Positions 52,939 through 63,470 of a DNA stretch of 64,000 nt are shown here, piece by piece. Origin of the DNA: Staphylococcus sp. NRL 16/872 (GTDB taxonomy: Bacteria; Bacillota; Bacilli; Staphylococcales; Staphylococcaceae); the NCBI RefSeq assembly GCF_022815905.2, contig NZ_CP119327.1, positions 930,001-994,000 of the forward strand, read 5' to 3'. The notes under the pieces are model-generated. The model saw only the letters and a list, made by a program, of their open reading frames with translations, was not told the DNA's origin and did no database searches. Position numbers and translations under genes: made by a program. Position 1 is the first letter of the stretch. Each line of letters begins with the position of its first letter.

Positions 52939-53751
52939 ATGAAAAGAAGCCAAAGATATAACAACTCGCCTGAGAGCTATTCGCATCATCAAAATGAACC
53001 ACATTATAATACGTATTACAGACCTGTAGGTAAACCACCTAAAAAGAAAAAAAGTAAACGTATTTTTTTAAGAATATTTATTATTTTAGCTATCCTATTT
53101 GCAATATTTACTGGTTTAATGTACTTTTTGTCTTCAAGAGCGAATGTGGATGCTTTACAAACGATTGAGAATAAAAATAGCTATGTTCCAGTAGATAATA
53201 TGCCTGATTATGTTAAAGGGGCATTTATATCGATGGAAGATGAACGATTTTATAAACACCATGGATTTGATGTAAAAGGGACTGTTCGTGCAATATTTTC
53301 CACAATTGGTGAACATGATGTTCAAGGTGGCAGTACGATTACTCAACAAACTGTGAAAAACTATTATTATAGCAATGAACGATCATTTACCAGAAAACTT
53401 AAAGAATTATTTGTAGCCCATAAAGTAGAGCAAGAATATAATAAAAATCAAATTTTAAGTTTTTATTTAAATAATATTTATTATGGTAGTGATCAATATA
53501 CGATTGAAGGTGCAGCAAACCATTACTTTGGTTCTACTACAAATCAAAATAATAGTAGTATGCCGAAGATAACGGTATTGCAAAGTGCTATTTTAGCAAG
53601 TAAAGTGAATGCACCAAGTGTTTATGACATCAATAATATGTCCGATAATTTTAAAAATCGGATTAAAACAAATTTAGAAAAAATGAAGCAACAAGATTTC
53701 ATAAATGATAGTCAATACGAGGAAGCATTATCACAACTTAATAATTACTAA
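52939..53751 (+). CDS. sgtB: Monofunctional peptidoglycan glycosyltransferase SgtB
   Basis: A 270-residue GT51 enzyme that polymerises lipid II into glycan strands and has no transpeptidase domain. A basic N-terminus (1-42) precedes one membrane anchor (about 43-64); the catalytic Glu100 is in [15 protein letters not shown], and [14 protein letters not shown] and [22 protein letters not shown] are the other GT51 motifs. ATG behind AAAGGAGC. In S. aureus sgtB is in the VraSR regulon, whose regulator genes lie 7 kb away. Confidence 0.95.
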   Translation: MKRSQRYNNSPESYSHHQNEPHYNTYYRPVGKPPKKKKSKRIFLRIFIILAILFAIFTGLMYFLSSRANVDALQTIENKNSYVPVDNMPDYVKGAFISMEDERFYKHHGFDVKGTVRAIFSTIGEHDVQGGSTITQQTVKNYYYSNERSFTRKLKELFVAHKVEQEYNKNQILSFYLNNIYYGSDQYTIEGAANHYFGSTTNQNNSSMPKITVLQSAILASKVNAPSVYDINNMSDNFKNRIKTNLEKMKQQDFINDSQYEEALSQLNNY

Positions 53752-53762
53752 ATAAAAATCAT

Positions 53763-53815
53763 GAATGAAGAATAAGATGTGTATAACGTCTTAATCTTCA
53801 TTCTTTTTATTTTTT
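53763..53815 (+). terminator. Terminator of sgtB
   Basis: Perfect-to-near-perfect stem GAATGAAGAATAAGA / TCTTAATCTTCATTC with an 11-base loop and a T-rich tail. Confidence 0.88.
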
Positions 53816-53931
53816 AAAGAGAGTTAAAATATTTTGAGAGTAGGGGGAGCTATTATAAAATAATAATTGTTGCAGTTGGAAATATTTTTGGCCAGTTATC
53901 ATAATTCATTTATAGAAAAGGAGGGAAAGTC

Positions 53932-54735
53932 ATGCCTAAAATCACTAAAATTGAAGTACAAAAAAAGAATAAAGAACGTTTCAATCTGTTCCTAGATGAA
54001 GAGTTTGAAATGGGAATAGATATCGATACGTTAGTAAAATTTAATTTGAAAAAAGGCCAAATTATTGAAGCGGCTGATATGGAACAAATTCAGAAATATG
54101 AACATTATAGATTGGGTGTTAATATAGCCATTCAATATTTATCGTATAAAAAAAGAACTGAAAAAGAAGTGCGTCAACATTTGGAAAAAAATGAAATAAG
54201 TGATGTTGCTATTCAACAAGTAATTGATTATTGCTACAAAGAAAAATATATCAATCACAATGATTACGCCGAAAGTTTAAAAAATACAATGATTAATACG
54301 ACGGATAAAGGCCCAGAAGTATATAAACAGAAATTGTACCAAGTAGGGGTAGAACCTAACATTATTAATCATTTCGTGGCAATTTATGAAGAAGAACAGC
54401 CTTTAGAAGCAGTAATTAATGTAGCTCAAAAAATCATGAAAACGAAAAAGGGCCCAGAAAGCAAAGTGAAACAAAAAGTTTTACATAGCTTGATTCAAAA
54501 AGGGTATTCTATAGAAGTGGCTAATCAAGCCATGAGTGAACTAGATTTTACGCAAGATGAAGCAATGATGGACGATTTATTACAGCGAGATCTAGAAAAA
54601 GTTTATAATAAACAGCGTCGTAAATATGATGGGCAAATGCTTGTGATGAAAACCATTGAGTCGCTTATGAGAAAAGGCTATAAATATGATAAAATTAAAA
54701 ATAAATTAGAGGAAAGTGGTATTTCTGATGAATGA
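53932..54735 (+). CDS. recX: Recombination regulator RecX
   Basis: A 267-residue RecX of the long Firmicute form, with three or four repeats of the three-helix RecX unit (for example [22 protein letters not shown] and [16 protein letters not shown]). RecX binds RecA filaments and modulates strand exchange. ATG behind AAAGGAGGG. The next gene's start lies within its last codons, so recX and yfhH are coupled. Confidence 0.93.
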   Translation: MPKITKIEVQKKNKERFNLFLDEEFEMGIDIDTLVKFNLKKGQIIEAADMEQIQKYEHYRLGVNIAIQYLSYKKRTEKEVRQHLEKNEISDVAIQQVIDYCYKEKYINHNDYAESLKNTMINTTDKGPEVYKQKLYQVGVEPNIINHFVAIYEEEQPLEAVINVAQKIMKTKKGPESKVKQKVLHSLIQKGYSIEVANQAMSELDFTQDEAMMDDLLQRDLEKVYNKQRRKYDGQMLVMKTIESLMRKGYKYDKIKNKLEESGISDE

Positions 54736-55042
54736 TAAAAAACTCAGTGAAATGTCTGAACAAGAATTAAGACATGAAATTCAAACGTATAAAGAGAAAA
54801 TGCGTAAAGCAGAAATGAATGGCATCATGAACGAATATGATGTATATCAGAGTAAAGTGATTGTGGCAGAAAGTTATTTAGTAGATCGTAATAAAATTGA
54901 GTTTGGCAGAATATATAAATTAACGGATGGCAGCGAGCAATATTTTAAAGTTGAACGCTTAAAAGGTATATTCGCATGGGGATACAGAATTAACAGTTCT
55001 AATCCTGAAGAAGGTTTACCGATTGCTTTATTAAAAATTTAG
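54728..55042 (+). CDS. YfhH-family (DUF1811) protein
   Basis: A 104-residue soluble protein starting [17 protein letters not shown] and with an SH3-like C-terminal half ([20 protein letters not shown]), as in B. subtilis YfhH, which also lies next to recX. The ATG at 54728 overlaps the recX end by 8 bases; an in-frame codon at 54716 is the alternative. Function unknown. The ABC pair follows 15 bases later. Confidence 0.85.
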   Translation: MNDKKLSEMSEQELRHEIQTYKEKMRKAEMNGIMNEYDVYQSKVIVAESYLVDRNKIEFGRIYKLTDGSEQYFKVERLKGIFAWGYRINSSNPEEGLPIALLKI

Positions 55043-55057
55043 AAGGATGTAACAAGA

Positions 55058-56575
55058 ATGGGAAGTTCAATAGTTTTAAAGTTACTTAACGTTACGCAAT
55101 ATTATAGAAGTAAAAAAGATAGGAAATGGTATTTACCATTTGGCTATGCTGCTGAAGACATTGAGTTAAATAAAATTTCATTACATATATATCAAGGTGA
55201 AGCGCTAGCAATTATCGGAGAACCTGGCTCATCAAAAACATTGCTGGGTAGAATTATGTCTGGTGACATCAAACCCGATAGAGGGAAAGTTATCCAATCG
55301 GTATCTACATATTATGGTGATATTAAAGATAAACATTTATTAAATATTACTGTTGAAGAATATACTAAAGATATTCAACGACTGTTTACATATGAAACAA
55401 CGTCGCATAACGTGGAACAAATTATTAAATTTGCACACTTGGATGAGAAAGCTTCTACGAAAGTGAATGAACTCAGTCATTCAGAATTTGCGCAATTGAT
55501 ATTGAGTATAGCCAGAGTTTGCCGTAGTGAAGTAATCATACTAAATCATATCATTGAGCATCTCAGTGATGATTTTCTAGAAAAAGCTAAACAACTTTCT
55601 AAAGATTATGTATCAGATAATTTATCAATGGTATTTATTGATAATGATGTGAAAAAGGTTGCTCAAGTAAGTAACTACGTTGCATGGATTTCGCATGGAC
55701 AGTTGCGATTAGAAGGATCATTGAATCAAGTATTGCCTGTATTTAAAGAACATGAACGTGATAGATTGAGCGTTGAAGGTGAAGAAGAACAACAAAACTT
55801 TGATTTGGATTGGAAAGAAAATCGAAGTCGATTACCTGAAATGAGCTATAACTTTAAAAGAGTTGAACGATATAAACATGTTAAAATTCCAGATTTCATA
55901 GTAAAATTTTGGACTATTTTAATAGCAGGATTAATAGCTTTAGTGTTACTTGCTGCATTAGTAGTGAATAATGTTGGTAAAATAGAAATACCAACAAATG
56001 AAGTTCAAAAGAAAGTACAAAATAAAGACAAGGATCCATTTGAAGAGAAATTAGCATATGGTCTTGTACTGGATAAATCAGTTAAATTAACTGGAGAAGA
56101 GAATCTCGATATTCCTAAATATAGTTTCGTAACTATTACAGGTGAAAGTGCAAAAAATTATCGTGTTGTTGTAGATGATAAAAATTATGAAATTGGAAAG
56201 AGTAAACTGCAATACTTTAATCCAGCTGCACTTTATGAATCACATGAATTTAAAACATTAGCGCCATATATGAAATCAAATTATAGTAACTATGTTGATT
56301 ATTTCAATGGAGAATTACATAAAAAGCATGACAAAGTTAAAAAAACGCTGGTCCCTGAAAAAGATCAACGCTTTGTAGTGTCTATTACACAACAACCTAT
56401 TGATATGTTATTTAATGATGAAAATAAATTGACTGGATTTGTTTATCCAATCGTTGATAAAGATAAATTGAAAAATAAATATCATATTAAACAAGATTTA
56501 TGGACAGTAAAAACAAGTGATGGTTATTTAATTGCAGATATGAAAAATAACAAATGGATTTATGTGGAATTGTAG
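55058..56575 (+). CDS. TagH-like ABC ATPase with degenerate catalytic motifs
   Basis: A 505-residue protein: an ABC nucleotide-binding domain (about residues 4-225), one membrane segment (about 282-305) and an extracytoplasmic domain of about 200 residues, the TagH/TarH layout. Walker A is intact (GEPGSSKT, 54-61), but the signature is LSHSEFAQ (139-146), Walker B reads VIILNH (159-164) instead of LLLDE, and the H-loop histidine is lost (MVFIDNDV). ATP may bind but hydrolysis is doubtful. The permease gene follows 8 bases later. Substrate unknown; a teichoic-acid-related or regulatory role is inferred from the layout only. Confidence 0.75.
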   Translation: MGSSIVLKLLNVTQYYRSKKDRKWYLPFGYAAEDIELNKISLHIYQGEALAIIGEPGSSKTLLGRIMSGDIKPDRGKVIQSVSTYYGDIKDKHLLNITVEEYTKDIQRLFTYETTSHNVEQIIKFAHLDEKASTKVNELSHSEFAQLILSIARVCRSEVIILNHIIEHLSDDFLEKAKQLSKDYVSDNLSMVFIDNDVKKVAQVSNYVAWISHGQLRLEGSLNQVLPVFKEHERDRLSVEGEEEQQNFDLDWKENRSRLPEMSYNFKRVERYKHVKIPDFIVKFWTILIAGLIALVLLAALVVNNVGKIEIPTNEVQKKVQNKDKDPFEEKLAYGLVLDKSVKLTGEENLDIPKYSFVTITGESAKNYRVVVDDKNYEIGKSKLQYFNPAALYESHEFKTLAPYMKSNYSNYVDYFNGELHKKHDKVKKTLVPEKDQRFVVSITQQPIDMLFNDENKLTGFVYPIVDKDKLKNKYHIKQDLWTVKTSDGYLIADMKNNKWIYVEL

Positions 56576-56583
56576 GTGGAACA

Positions 56584-57366
56584 ATGATAGATAATTTAAT
56601 TTTATATTTTAAACACTTTCCATCACTTTTAAAATTTGCACAGCAAAGATTATTTAATACATGGAAATGGTTTGTTACATTGTTTTTAGCACAATTAATT
56701 TTAGTAGTGATTCTTCTCTTAAGTGTCTCATTTTTAGAAATAGAAGAAATAGGGAAAGCACAATGGTTATATAGACTTATCACTTTTATTACTTTTATAA
56801 CAATGGTATTTACAATTTATAAAGCATTTTCAGAGTATAGTAGAGACTATTTAATCACGAAATCGTTTCAACTAACACCTTTAGTTACTGCTATCATGAA
56901 CATTATAATGGGAAACATTGTTATTTGGATTCTAACACTCATTATAGCTATGTTTAAACCTATGAATTTGGAAACATCAGTGTTTGCTTATTTATTCTTT
57001 GCGTTAATGTGTTTATTGTTTATGATATTTATTGTAGTAACGTTGGGATTAATTGATTTAATTAGTAATAAAGTAACTAAATTATTTTTTATTATTAGTG
57101 TGATTTGTTTCTTCTTAGTGCCAATTATTTATATTCCCAGTACCAAGTTTCATATAATTAACCAAATTTTAAAGGTTAACCCAGTTTATTATCTTCTAGA
57201 TGGCTCAGCCAGTTCCGTTATTTTTGGCGCTGTAAATATATATAATATTGCTTATCATATTTACTTTGCTATCTTTATAGTATTAATAGGGACAATAAAC
57301 TTTATGTTAGTGCGTTATGTTGCGCATGAAAAATATAAATACACACATTATTCAAAAGAAAATTAA
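56584..57366 (+). CDS. ABC-2-type permease paired with the degenerate ATPase
   Basis: A 260-residue membrane protein with six hydrophobic segments (about 29-50, 62-80, 100-122, 130-160, 166-185, 230-250), in the size and layout of TagG-like ABC-2 permeases. It contains no ATPase motif. The ATG at 56584, behind AGGTGGA, is 8 bases after the upstream stop; the frame is open further upstream inside the ATPase gene but without a good site. The two genes clearly form a unit. It ends before a strong terminator. Confidence 0.75.
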   Translation: MIDNLILYFKHFPSLLKFAQQRLFNTWKWFVTLFLAQLILVVILLLSVSFLEIEEIGKAQWLYRLITFITFITMVFTIYKAFSEYSRDYLITKSFQLTPLVTAIMNIIMGNIVIWILTLIIAMFKPMNLETSVFAYLFFALMCLLFMIFIVVTLGLIDLISNKVTKLFFIISVICFFLVPIIYIPSTKFHIINQILKVNPVYYLLDGSASSVIFGAVNIYNIAYHIYFAIFIVLIGTINFMLVRYVAHEKYKYTHYSKEN

Positions 57367-57408
57367 AAAGGTACGCTATCAACTTTTGGGATGATAGCGT
57401 ACCTTTTT
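57365..57408. terminator. Bidirectional terminator
   Basis: Perfect 17-base-pair stem AAAAAGGTACGCTATCA / TGATAGCGTACCTTTTT with a 10-base loop, between the permease and the convergent YdjM-type gene. Confidence 0.95.
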
Positions 57409-57418
57409 CTATATTCTA

Positions 57419-58396
57419 TTAATGAACATATAATTTTTTTTGCAATTTATCCTCTGTAAACACCCAGCCAATATAAGAATGGTCTATATGGTTATTCTTA
57501 TCTAAATGTGCAATCGCTGCAAAAGAATAATGACCTTTATTGTAATAACGTAAATCGATTAATCTAATTTCAGTAGTATCATCATCCAGCCTACGTGTTT
57601 GCCAACGATAAATAGTTGAGAAGTTTAAAAAGGTTCTAATATCTGGATTACTTTTGATTTGCCATAATATAGTATCAGGTGAAAACTTCTGACGTTTTAC
57701 TTTATCAGTAAATGTTACATTACGTCCATATGCTCGACCAACATAATCGTGTTCTTCAGTCTGAATAGCTACGCGCCATTCCATAAACTTCATCGTTGGT
57801 GCTACAAAGATTTTAACTGGATGATGTTGTTGTTGAATTTGTTTTAGAGCTTGTTTTCGGATAATCGCTTGCATTTTAAAACGAATAATATAATAAATGA
57901 TGAATATTGCTATAATTGGGAAAAATACTAAGAACGGATGAACGCCCAATGCCCAAATAATAATTCCAAGGCAAAGTATACCAAAAATAATAGGATCGAA
58001 TGTGTTGATCACACTGAGTTGAATCCATTTATTAGTAATTGGACGTAACGCTTGTGTACCATACGAATTAAATATATCTACAAATACATGAAGAAACACT
58101 GCAAGTTGCGTCCACAACCATACATGTGTAGCATCTATATGTGGAAATACAATATAAATTGCAAATGTAATTAATATTGGCCACAAAATAGTAAACGGAA
58201 TTGAATGCGTGATACCTCTATGATGAGAAATGTAAGTTGCATTATTTTTCAATTTTAAAACAGTATCACCATCAGGGATTAAAGACCCAGCAACTAATGT
58301 TGTAGCCGTAGCTACCATTGTGTCGGCCATCACAGGATCTTGCGTAGCTAAGGCGGTTAATCCGACACCCATAGCAATATGTGTGGCTGTATCCAT
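57419..58396 (-). CDS. YdjM-type membrane-bound metal-dependent hydrolase
   Basis: A 325-residue protein with four or five membrane segments in the first 175 residues. The metal-site motifs of the YdjM/LexA-binding membrane hydrolase family are visible: M-D-T-A-T-H-I-A at the start, SLIPDGDTV, SHHRGITHSIPF and HVFVDIFNSYGTQ. A soluble C-terminal half with no recognised domain follows. B. subtilis YfhP is of this type. The substrate is unknown. Single gene, divergent from mutY. Confidence 0.82.
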   Translation of the reverse strand: MDTATHIAMGVGLTALATQDPVMADTMVATATTLVAGSLIPDGDTVLKLKNNATYISHHRGITHSIPFTILWPILITFAIYIVFPHIDATHVWLWTQLAVFLHVFVDIFNSYGTQALRPITNKWIQLSVINTFDPIIFGILCLGIIIWALGVHPFLVFFPIIAIFIIYYIIRFKMQAIIRKQALKQIQQQHHPVKIFVAPTMKFMEWRVAIQTEEHDYVGRAYGRNVTFTDKVKRQKFSPDTILWQIKSNPDIRTFLNFSTIYRWQTRRLDDDTTEIRLIDLRYYNKGHYSFAAIAHLDKNNHIDHSYIGWVFTEDKLQKKLYVH

Positions 58397-58539
58397 AAAA
58401 GTTCACTCTTTTCATTTGAATTTAATATATATTATAATCTAAAAATTAGAATAACAAAATTAAGACACTTAATAAAAATTAAAAAATTAGTTAAATTAGA
58501 CGAAGTAAAATAAAAATGAATGTAGAAAGGAAAATATAC

Positions 58540-59583
58540 ATGTTAAATGAACCCACTTTTAAAAATAATATAGTTACATGGTTCGAAAATAACCAAAGAG
58601 AAATGCCATGGCGGGAAACCACAAATCCATATTACATTTGGTTAAGTGAAGTGATGTTACAACAAACGCAAGTTAAAACAGTTATAGATTATTACCATCG
58701 ATTCATTGAACGCTTTCCAACAGTTGAATCATTAAGTAAAGCCCATGAAGATGAAGTCCTTAAATATTGGGAAGGGCTTGGATATTATAGCCGTGCGCGT
58801 AACTTTCACACTGCTATTAAGGAAGTTGAGGAGAAATATTATGGGAAAGTTCCAGCTTCTCCCGATGCGTTTGCTCAATTAAAAGGGGTTGGACCGTATA
58901 CTCAAGCAGCTGTCATGAGTATTGCCTTTAATCAACCATTGGCTACTGTAGATGGAAATGTCTTTCGCGTATGGTCAAGGTTGAATAATGACAGACGAGA
59001 TACAAAATTACAAACTACTCGAAAAGCATATGAACAAGAACTACTACCTTATGTACAAGAAGAAGCGGGTACGTTTAATCAATCTATGATGGAATTAGGC
59101 GCATTGGTTTGCACGCCTAAAAATCCGTTATGTTTATTTTGCCCTGTTCAAGAAAATTGTGAAGCGTTTAAAGAAGGAACAGAGCTTGAATTACCTGTTA
59201 AAACTAAAAAAGTAAGTAAGAAAACTAAAAATCAAAATGTCTTTTTAGTAAGAAATTCAAAAAGTGAATATTTGATTGAAAAAAGACAAGAAAAATTATT
59301 AAATGGTATGTGGCAATTTCCAATGTTTGAAGGCCCAGATGCGTTAAAACAATTAGAAGAAAATCTAAACGTCGCAGTTACAATTGTGGAAGAAAGAGTA
59401 TTCCATCTCAAACATCAGTTTACACATATGACATGGGATATAAGTGTTTATAGTATTGTAGAAGACGTTGATATTTCGCTAGATAAGTTTAAAGGTCAGA
59501 TGGAATGGTTAGATTTAAATGAACGTCAAAAATATACCTTTCCAGTATCAATGGATAAAATATATCAATTTATTATTGGTTAA
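58540..59583 (+). CDS. mutY: A/G-specific adenine glycosylase MutY
   Basis: A 347-residue base-excision repair glycosylase removing adenine opposite 8-oxoguanine. The catalytic Glu37 is in WLSEVMLQQTQV, the helix-hairpin-helix LKGVGPYTQAAV and catalytic Asp in VDGNVFRVWSRL follow, and the [4Fe-4S] motif C-x6-C-x2-C-x5-C is in VCTPKNPLCLFCPVQENC. The C-terminal half is the NUDIX-like 8-oxoG-recognition domain. The ATG at 58540 follows AGAAAGGAA; an in-frame ATG at 58516 has no site. Confidence 0.94.
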   Translation: MLNEPTFKNNIVTWFENNQREMPWRETTNPYYIWLSEVMLQQTQVKTVIDYYHRFIERFPTVESLSKAHEDEVLKYWEGLGYYSRARNFHTAIKEVEEKYYGKVPASPDAFAQLKGVGPYTQAAVMSIAFNQPLATVDGNVFRVWSRLNNDRRDTKLQTTRKAYEQELLPYVQEEAGTFNQSMMELGALVCTPKNPLCLFCPVQENCEAFKEGTELELPVKTKKVSKKTKNQNVFLVRNSKSEYLIEKRQEKLLNGMWQFPMFEGPDALKQLEENLNVAVTIVEERVFHLKHQFTHMTWDISVYSIVEDVDISLDKFKGQMEWLDLNERQKYTFPVSMDKIYQFIIG

Positions 59584-59662
59584 TCTAACAATTATTTTTT
59601 GTCTAATGAGAATGTCTAGGTTAAAAGTATTTTCAAATGATTTTTAAAGTCTTTTTTGAAAA

Positions 59663-59673
59663 TATGCTATAAT
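59663..59673 (+). promoter_or_regulatory. Extended -10 promoter of ntdP
   Basis: TGC-TATAAT (TG at 59665-59666, TATAAT at 59668-59673), an extended -10 element; the -35 region is weak. It lies 37 bases before the ntdP ATG. Confidence 0.5.
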
Positions 59674-59694
59674 TTAAAGTGCAAAAATGATTAA

Positions 59695-60252
<558 letters not shown>

Positions 60253-60308
60253 GCATAATAGATGTAATCAGTACATAATTGTTTTATAGTACTTGAGTAA
60301 TAATAATT

Positions 60309-60371
60309 AGAGGTTGAAACTACTTTTTTTATTACAGACGTTACAGTTTGTAAATTAAGTCTTCAACCTCT
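60309..60371 (+). terminator. Terminator of ntdP
   Basis: AGAGGTTGAA (60309-60318) / TTCAACCTCT (60362-60371), 43-base loop, followed by ATTAATTTT. The long loop resembles that of the dgkB terminator, which uses the same AGAGGTT sequence. Confidence 0.6.
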
Positions 60372-60415
60372 ATTAATTTTCATAAATAAGCGTAAATGGA
60401 TGGAGGGGAACACGA

Positions 60416-62152
60416 ATGATACGACGCTATTTAGAGTTCGTGAAACCATATAAATATCGTATATTTGCGACGATAATTATTGGTATTATCAAATTCGGCA
60501 TACCAATGTTAATACCATTATTAATTAAATATGCTATAGATGGAGTTATTAATAACCATGCTCTATCTACTAATGAAAAATTCCAACATTTGGCAGTAGC
60601 CATTGGCTTAGCATTATTTATATTTCTAATTGTTAGACCACCTATTGAGTATCTTCGCCAATACTTAGCACAATGGACAAGTAATAAAATTTTATATGAT
60701 ATCAGAAAGCAATTATATAATCACTTGCAAGCATTAAGTGCAAGATTTTATGCGAATAACCAAGTCGGCCAAGTTATTTCACGTGTTATTAATGACGTGG
60801 AACAAACTAAAGATTTCATTCTTACCGGTTTAATGAATATTTGGTTAGACTGTGTAACCATTATTATTGCACTTTCTATAATGTTCTTTTTAGATATTAA
60901 ATTAACATTAGCAGCTATTTTCATCTTCCCATTTTATATACTAACTGTATATTTCTTCTTTGGACGTTTAAGACAATTAACTCGCAAACGTTCACAAGCT
61001 CTTGCAGAAGTACAAGGCTTTTTACATGAACGTGTACAAGGAATGTCAGTTATAAAAAGCTTTGCTATTGAAGACAACGAAGCGAAGAATTTTGATCACA
61101 GAAACAAAAATTTCTTAAGTAAAGCCTTTCAACATACATCATGGAACGCGTATTCATTTGCAGCTATCAATACGGTAACAGACTTAGGACCAATTATTGT
61201 TATTGGCGTAGGTGCTTACCTAGCTATTAATGGCTCAATCACTGTGGGTACATTAGCTGCTTTCGTCGGATATTTGGAACAATTATTTGGGCCATTAAGA
61301 AGATTAGTTGCTTCATTTACAACGTTGACACAAAGTTTTGCTTCAATGGACAGGGTATTCCAATTAATGGATGAAGATTATGACATCAAAAATGGTATCG
61401 GTGCTCAACCTATTGAAATTAAACAGGGACATATTGAATTAAAAGATGTAAGTTTTAAATATAATGACAATGAATCACTCATTTTAAAAAATATTAACTT
61501 AAATATTGAACGTGGAGATACCGTAGCTTTCGTAGGAATGAGTGGTGGCGGTAAATCAACATTAATCAATCTTATTCCACGTTTCTACGATGTGACTCAG
61601 GGTGAAATCCTTATAGATAATCACAATATTAAAGACTTTTTAACTGGTAGCTTAAGAAATCAAATTGGTTTAGTACAGCAAGATAATATTTTATTCTCAG
61701 ATACAGTAAGAGAAAATATATTATTAGGACGACCAGATGCTACAGAAGATGAAGTTATTGAAGCGGCTAAGATGGCAAACGCCCATGACTTCATTATGAA
61801 TCTTCCTCAAGGTTACGATACTGAAGTAGGGGAACGAGGCGTTAAACTTTCAGGTGGTCAAAAACAACGTCTTTCTATTGCACGAATATTCTTAAATAAT
61901 CCGCCTATTTTAATTCTAGACGAAGCAACAAGTGCACTCGATTTAGAGAGTGAAGCAATTATTCAAGAAGCTTTAGATGTATTAAGTAAAGATAGAACAA
62001 CTTTAATCGTGGCACATAGACTTTCAACAATTACTCATGCTGATAAAATTATTGTTATGCAAAATGGACAAATAGTTGAAACAGGCACACATGATGAACT
62101 TATCGCTAAAAAAGGCGCGTATGAACATCTATATAGCATTCAAAACTTATAA
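60416..62152 (+). CDS. Sav1866-type multidrug ABC exporter (half transporter)
   Basis: A 578-residue half exporter: six membrane helices (about 1-320) fused to an ATPase domain (about 335-578). Length and sequence follow the structurally known S. aureus Sav1866. Walker A is GMSGGGKST with K380, signature LSGGQKQR (about 479-486), Walker [13 protein letters not shown]-loop AHR. All catalytic residues are kept, in contrast to the ATPase at 55058. It works as a homodimer exporting lipophilic compounds; natural substrates are uncertain. ATG behind GGAGGGGA. Followed by a strong bidirectional terminator. Confidence 0.95.
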   Translation: MIRRYLEFVKPYKYRIFATIIIGIIKFGIPMLIPLLIKYAIDGVINNHALSTNEKFQHLAVAIGLALFIFLIVRPPIEYLRQYLAQWTSNKILYDIRKQLYNHLQALSARFYANNQVGQVISRVINDVEQTKDFILTGLMNIWLDCVTIIIALSIMFFLDIKLTLAAIFIFPFYILTVYFFFGRLRQLTRKRSQALAEVQGFLHERVQGMSVIKSFAIEDNEAKNFDHRNKNFLSKAFQHTSWNAYSFAAINTVTDLGPIIVIGVGAYLAINGSITVGTLAAFVGYLEQLFGPLRRLVASFTTLTQSFASMDRVFQLMDEDYDIKNGIGAQPIEIKQGHIELKDVSFKYNDNESLILKNINLNIERGDTVAFVGMSGGGKSTLINLIPRFYDVTQGEILIDNHNIKDFLTGSLRNQIGLVQQDNILFSDTVRENILLGRPDATEDEVIEAAKMANAHDFIMNLPQGYDTEVGERGVKLSGGQKQRLSIARIFLNNPPILILDEATSALDLESEAIIQEALDVLSKDRTTLIVAHRLSTITHADKIIVMQNGQIVETGTHDELIAKKGAYEHLYSIQNL

Positions 62153-62157
62153 TAAAA

Positions 62158-62201
62158 AAATCCGCTTATTAAGTATAATCACTTAGTAAGCGGATTTTTA
62201 T
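62158..62201. terminator. Bidirectional terminator after the exporter gene
   Basis: Stem AAATCCGCTTATTAAGT / ACTTAGTAAGCGGATTT (one mismatch or G-T pair), 6-base loop, A-run before and T-run after. Confidence 0.93.
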
Positions 62202-62215
62202 ATATCAGTAGAAAA

Positions 62216-63310
62216 TCATAAATCAAAATCTTCATCAGCAATATCAATATCAGTATCGTTACGATGATAAGTGAAGAAACTTAATCGTAATCTATCAAGA
62301 TGTTCTAAGAAATAACGATATTCTTCTATTGCAGAAATAATTTGCATAACATTTGAATATGAATAATTAGTTTGGTAAGGATTTTGAATTAATTGTTGTT
62401 GAAAAGCATCCATTAAATCTTTCTTCTGAGGATTCATAATTTGATTATCAAAGTGTTCGACATTATATTTTGCTTTCTTAGATAAACTTTTTAAAATTTG
62501 TTCATGATAAGCAGTTAAAGAATCCAATTCTAACTTAATTTGGAAAATTAAATTGTGATTCAAATGATGCAAATCATTTTGATAACGTGCCATTCGATTT
62601 AATACTTCGTATGCCTGTCTTGTAGTACCAACAACTTCTTTAAATAAGATTTTCTTTCTGTTTTGTTGAAAAGCAGTTTTGCGCGTCAATGCTTTCTCTT
62701 CTTCGTAATAATTGAATATTTGTTCTAATTTTGTAATGCGCGATGCTATTTGTTCACCATCTTCTTTAATCTGATGATAGTCAGAGGCGTCATTTAACAC
62801 GAGTTTAAACCAAATAAATATGTCTGAAGCAATATTCACGGAATTATAATATATTTTGGTTTCAAATTTAGGAGGTAAGAATATCAAGTTAACAATTGAA
62901 GCACTAAGTACACCAATCATTACGAGTATGAATCTAAATGTGGCAGCTACATAAAACGAGCCAGTGTGTTGTCCCATAATAATGAGCGCGGTTACACCTG
63001 CTAAAGTAGCAACATGTGCTAAATTAATTTTGTATAAAATAGCAATTAATAAAATAACTGTCACACCCATAATAACAATGTTCTTACCAAATATTGTGAC
63101 CATTATTACTGCAAGGATTGCGCCAATGACATTACCTGTAGCCTGTTCTGAAATTGTTTTAATTGAACGGTAGATATTAGGTTGCATAGCAACGATCGCA
63201 CTAATACCAGCTACAGATTTTAAACCAACATTATCAGGTAAAAAAGAAGCTATGAACAGAGCAAGGATAATTGCGATTCCAGTTTTTAATATACGAGCTC
63301 CTAGCCTCAA
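62216..63310 (-). CDS. FUSC/aromatic acid exporter-family membrane protein, paralog 2
   Basis: A 364-residue protein with six hydrophobic segments in residues 8-150 and a long helical C-terminal region. It shares with the protein encoded at 40761-41771 the layout GARILKTG (GARTIKTG there), a short QPNIYRSIKTI loop where the other has [11 protein letters not shown], and SIVNLIFLPPKFE where the other has [13 protein letters not shown]. Substrate unknown. Start: ATG preceded by AAAGGAGC. Convergent with the Sav1866-type gene. Confidence 0.8.
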   Translation of the reverse strand: MRLGARILKTGIAIILALFIASFLPDNVGLKSVAGISAIVAMQPNIYRSIKTISEQATGNVIGAILAVIMVTIFGKNIVIMGVTVILLIAILYKINLAHVATLAGVTALIIMGQHTGSFYVAATFRFILVMIGVLSASIVNLIFLPPKFETKIYYNSVNIASDIFIWFKLVLNDASDYHQIKEDGEQIASRITKLEQIFNYYEEEKALTRKTAFQQNRKKILFKEVVGTTRQAYEVLNRMARYQNDLHHLNHNLIFQIKLELDSLTAYHEQILKSLSKKAKYNVEHFDNQIMNPQKKDLMDAFQQQLIQNPYQTNYSYSNVMQIISAIEEYRYFLEHLDRLRLSFFTYHRNDTDIDIADEDFDL

Positions 63311-63400
63311 CTATAACGCTCCTTTAAAAGAAATAATTTTAACTTAGTATACAACCGAACCTTTATTCTATACAAGTTTTTATCCTAAATAAATTAAAAT

Positions 63401-63448
63401 AACCTATTAAATTGTTATTATAATGTGAAAACAACAATTTAATAGGTT
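63401..63448 (-). terminator. Terminator of gsaB
   Basis: Perfect 16-base-pair stem AACCTATTAAATTGTT / AACAATTTAATAGGTT with a 16-base loop, 22 bases beyond the gsaB stop. Confidence 0.88.
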
Positions 63449-63470
63449 TAATTTTTTGAATTCTCAAGTT

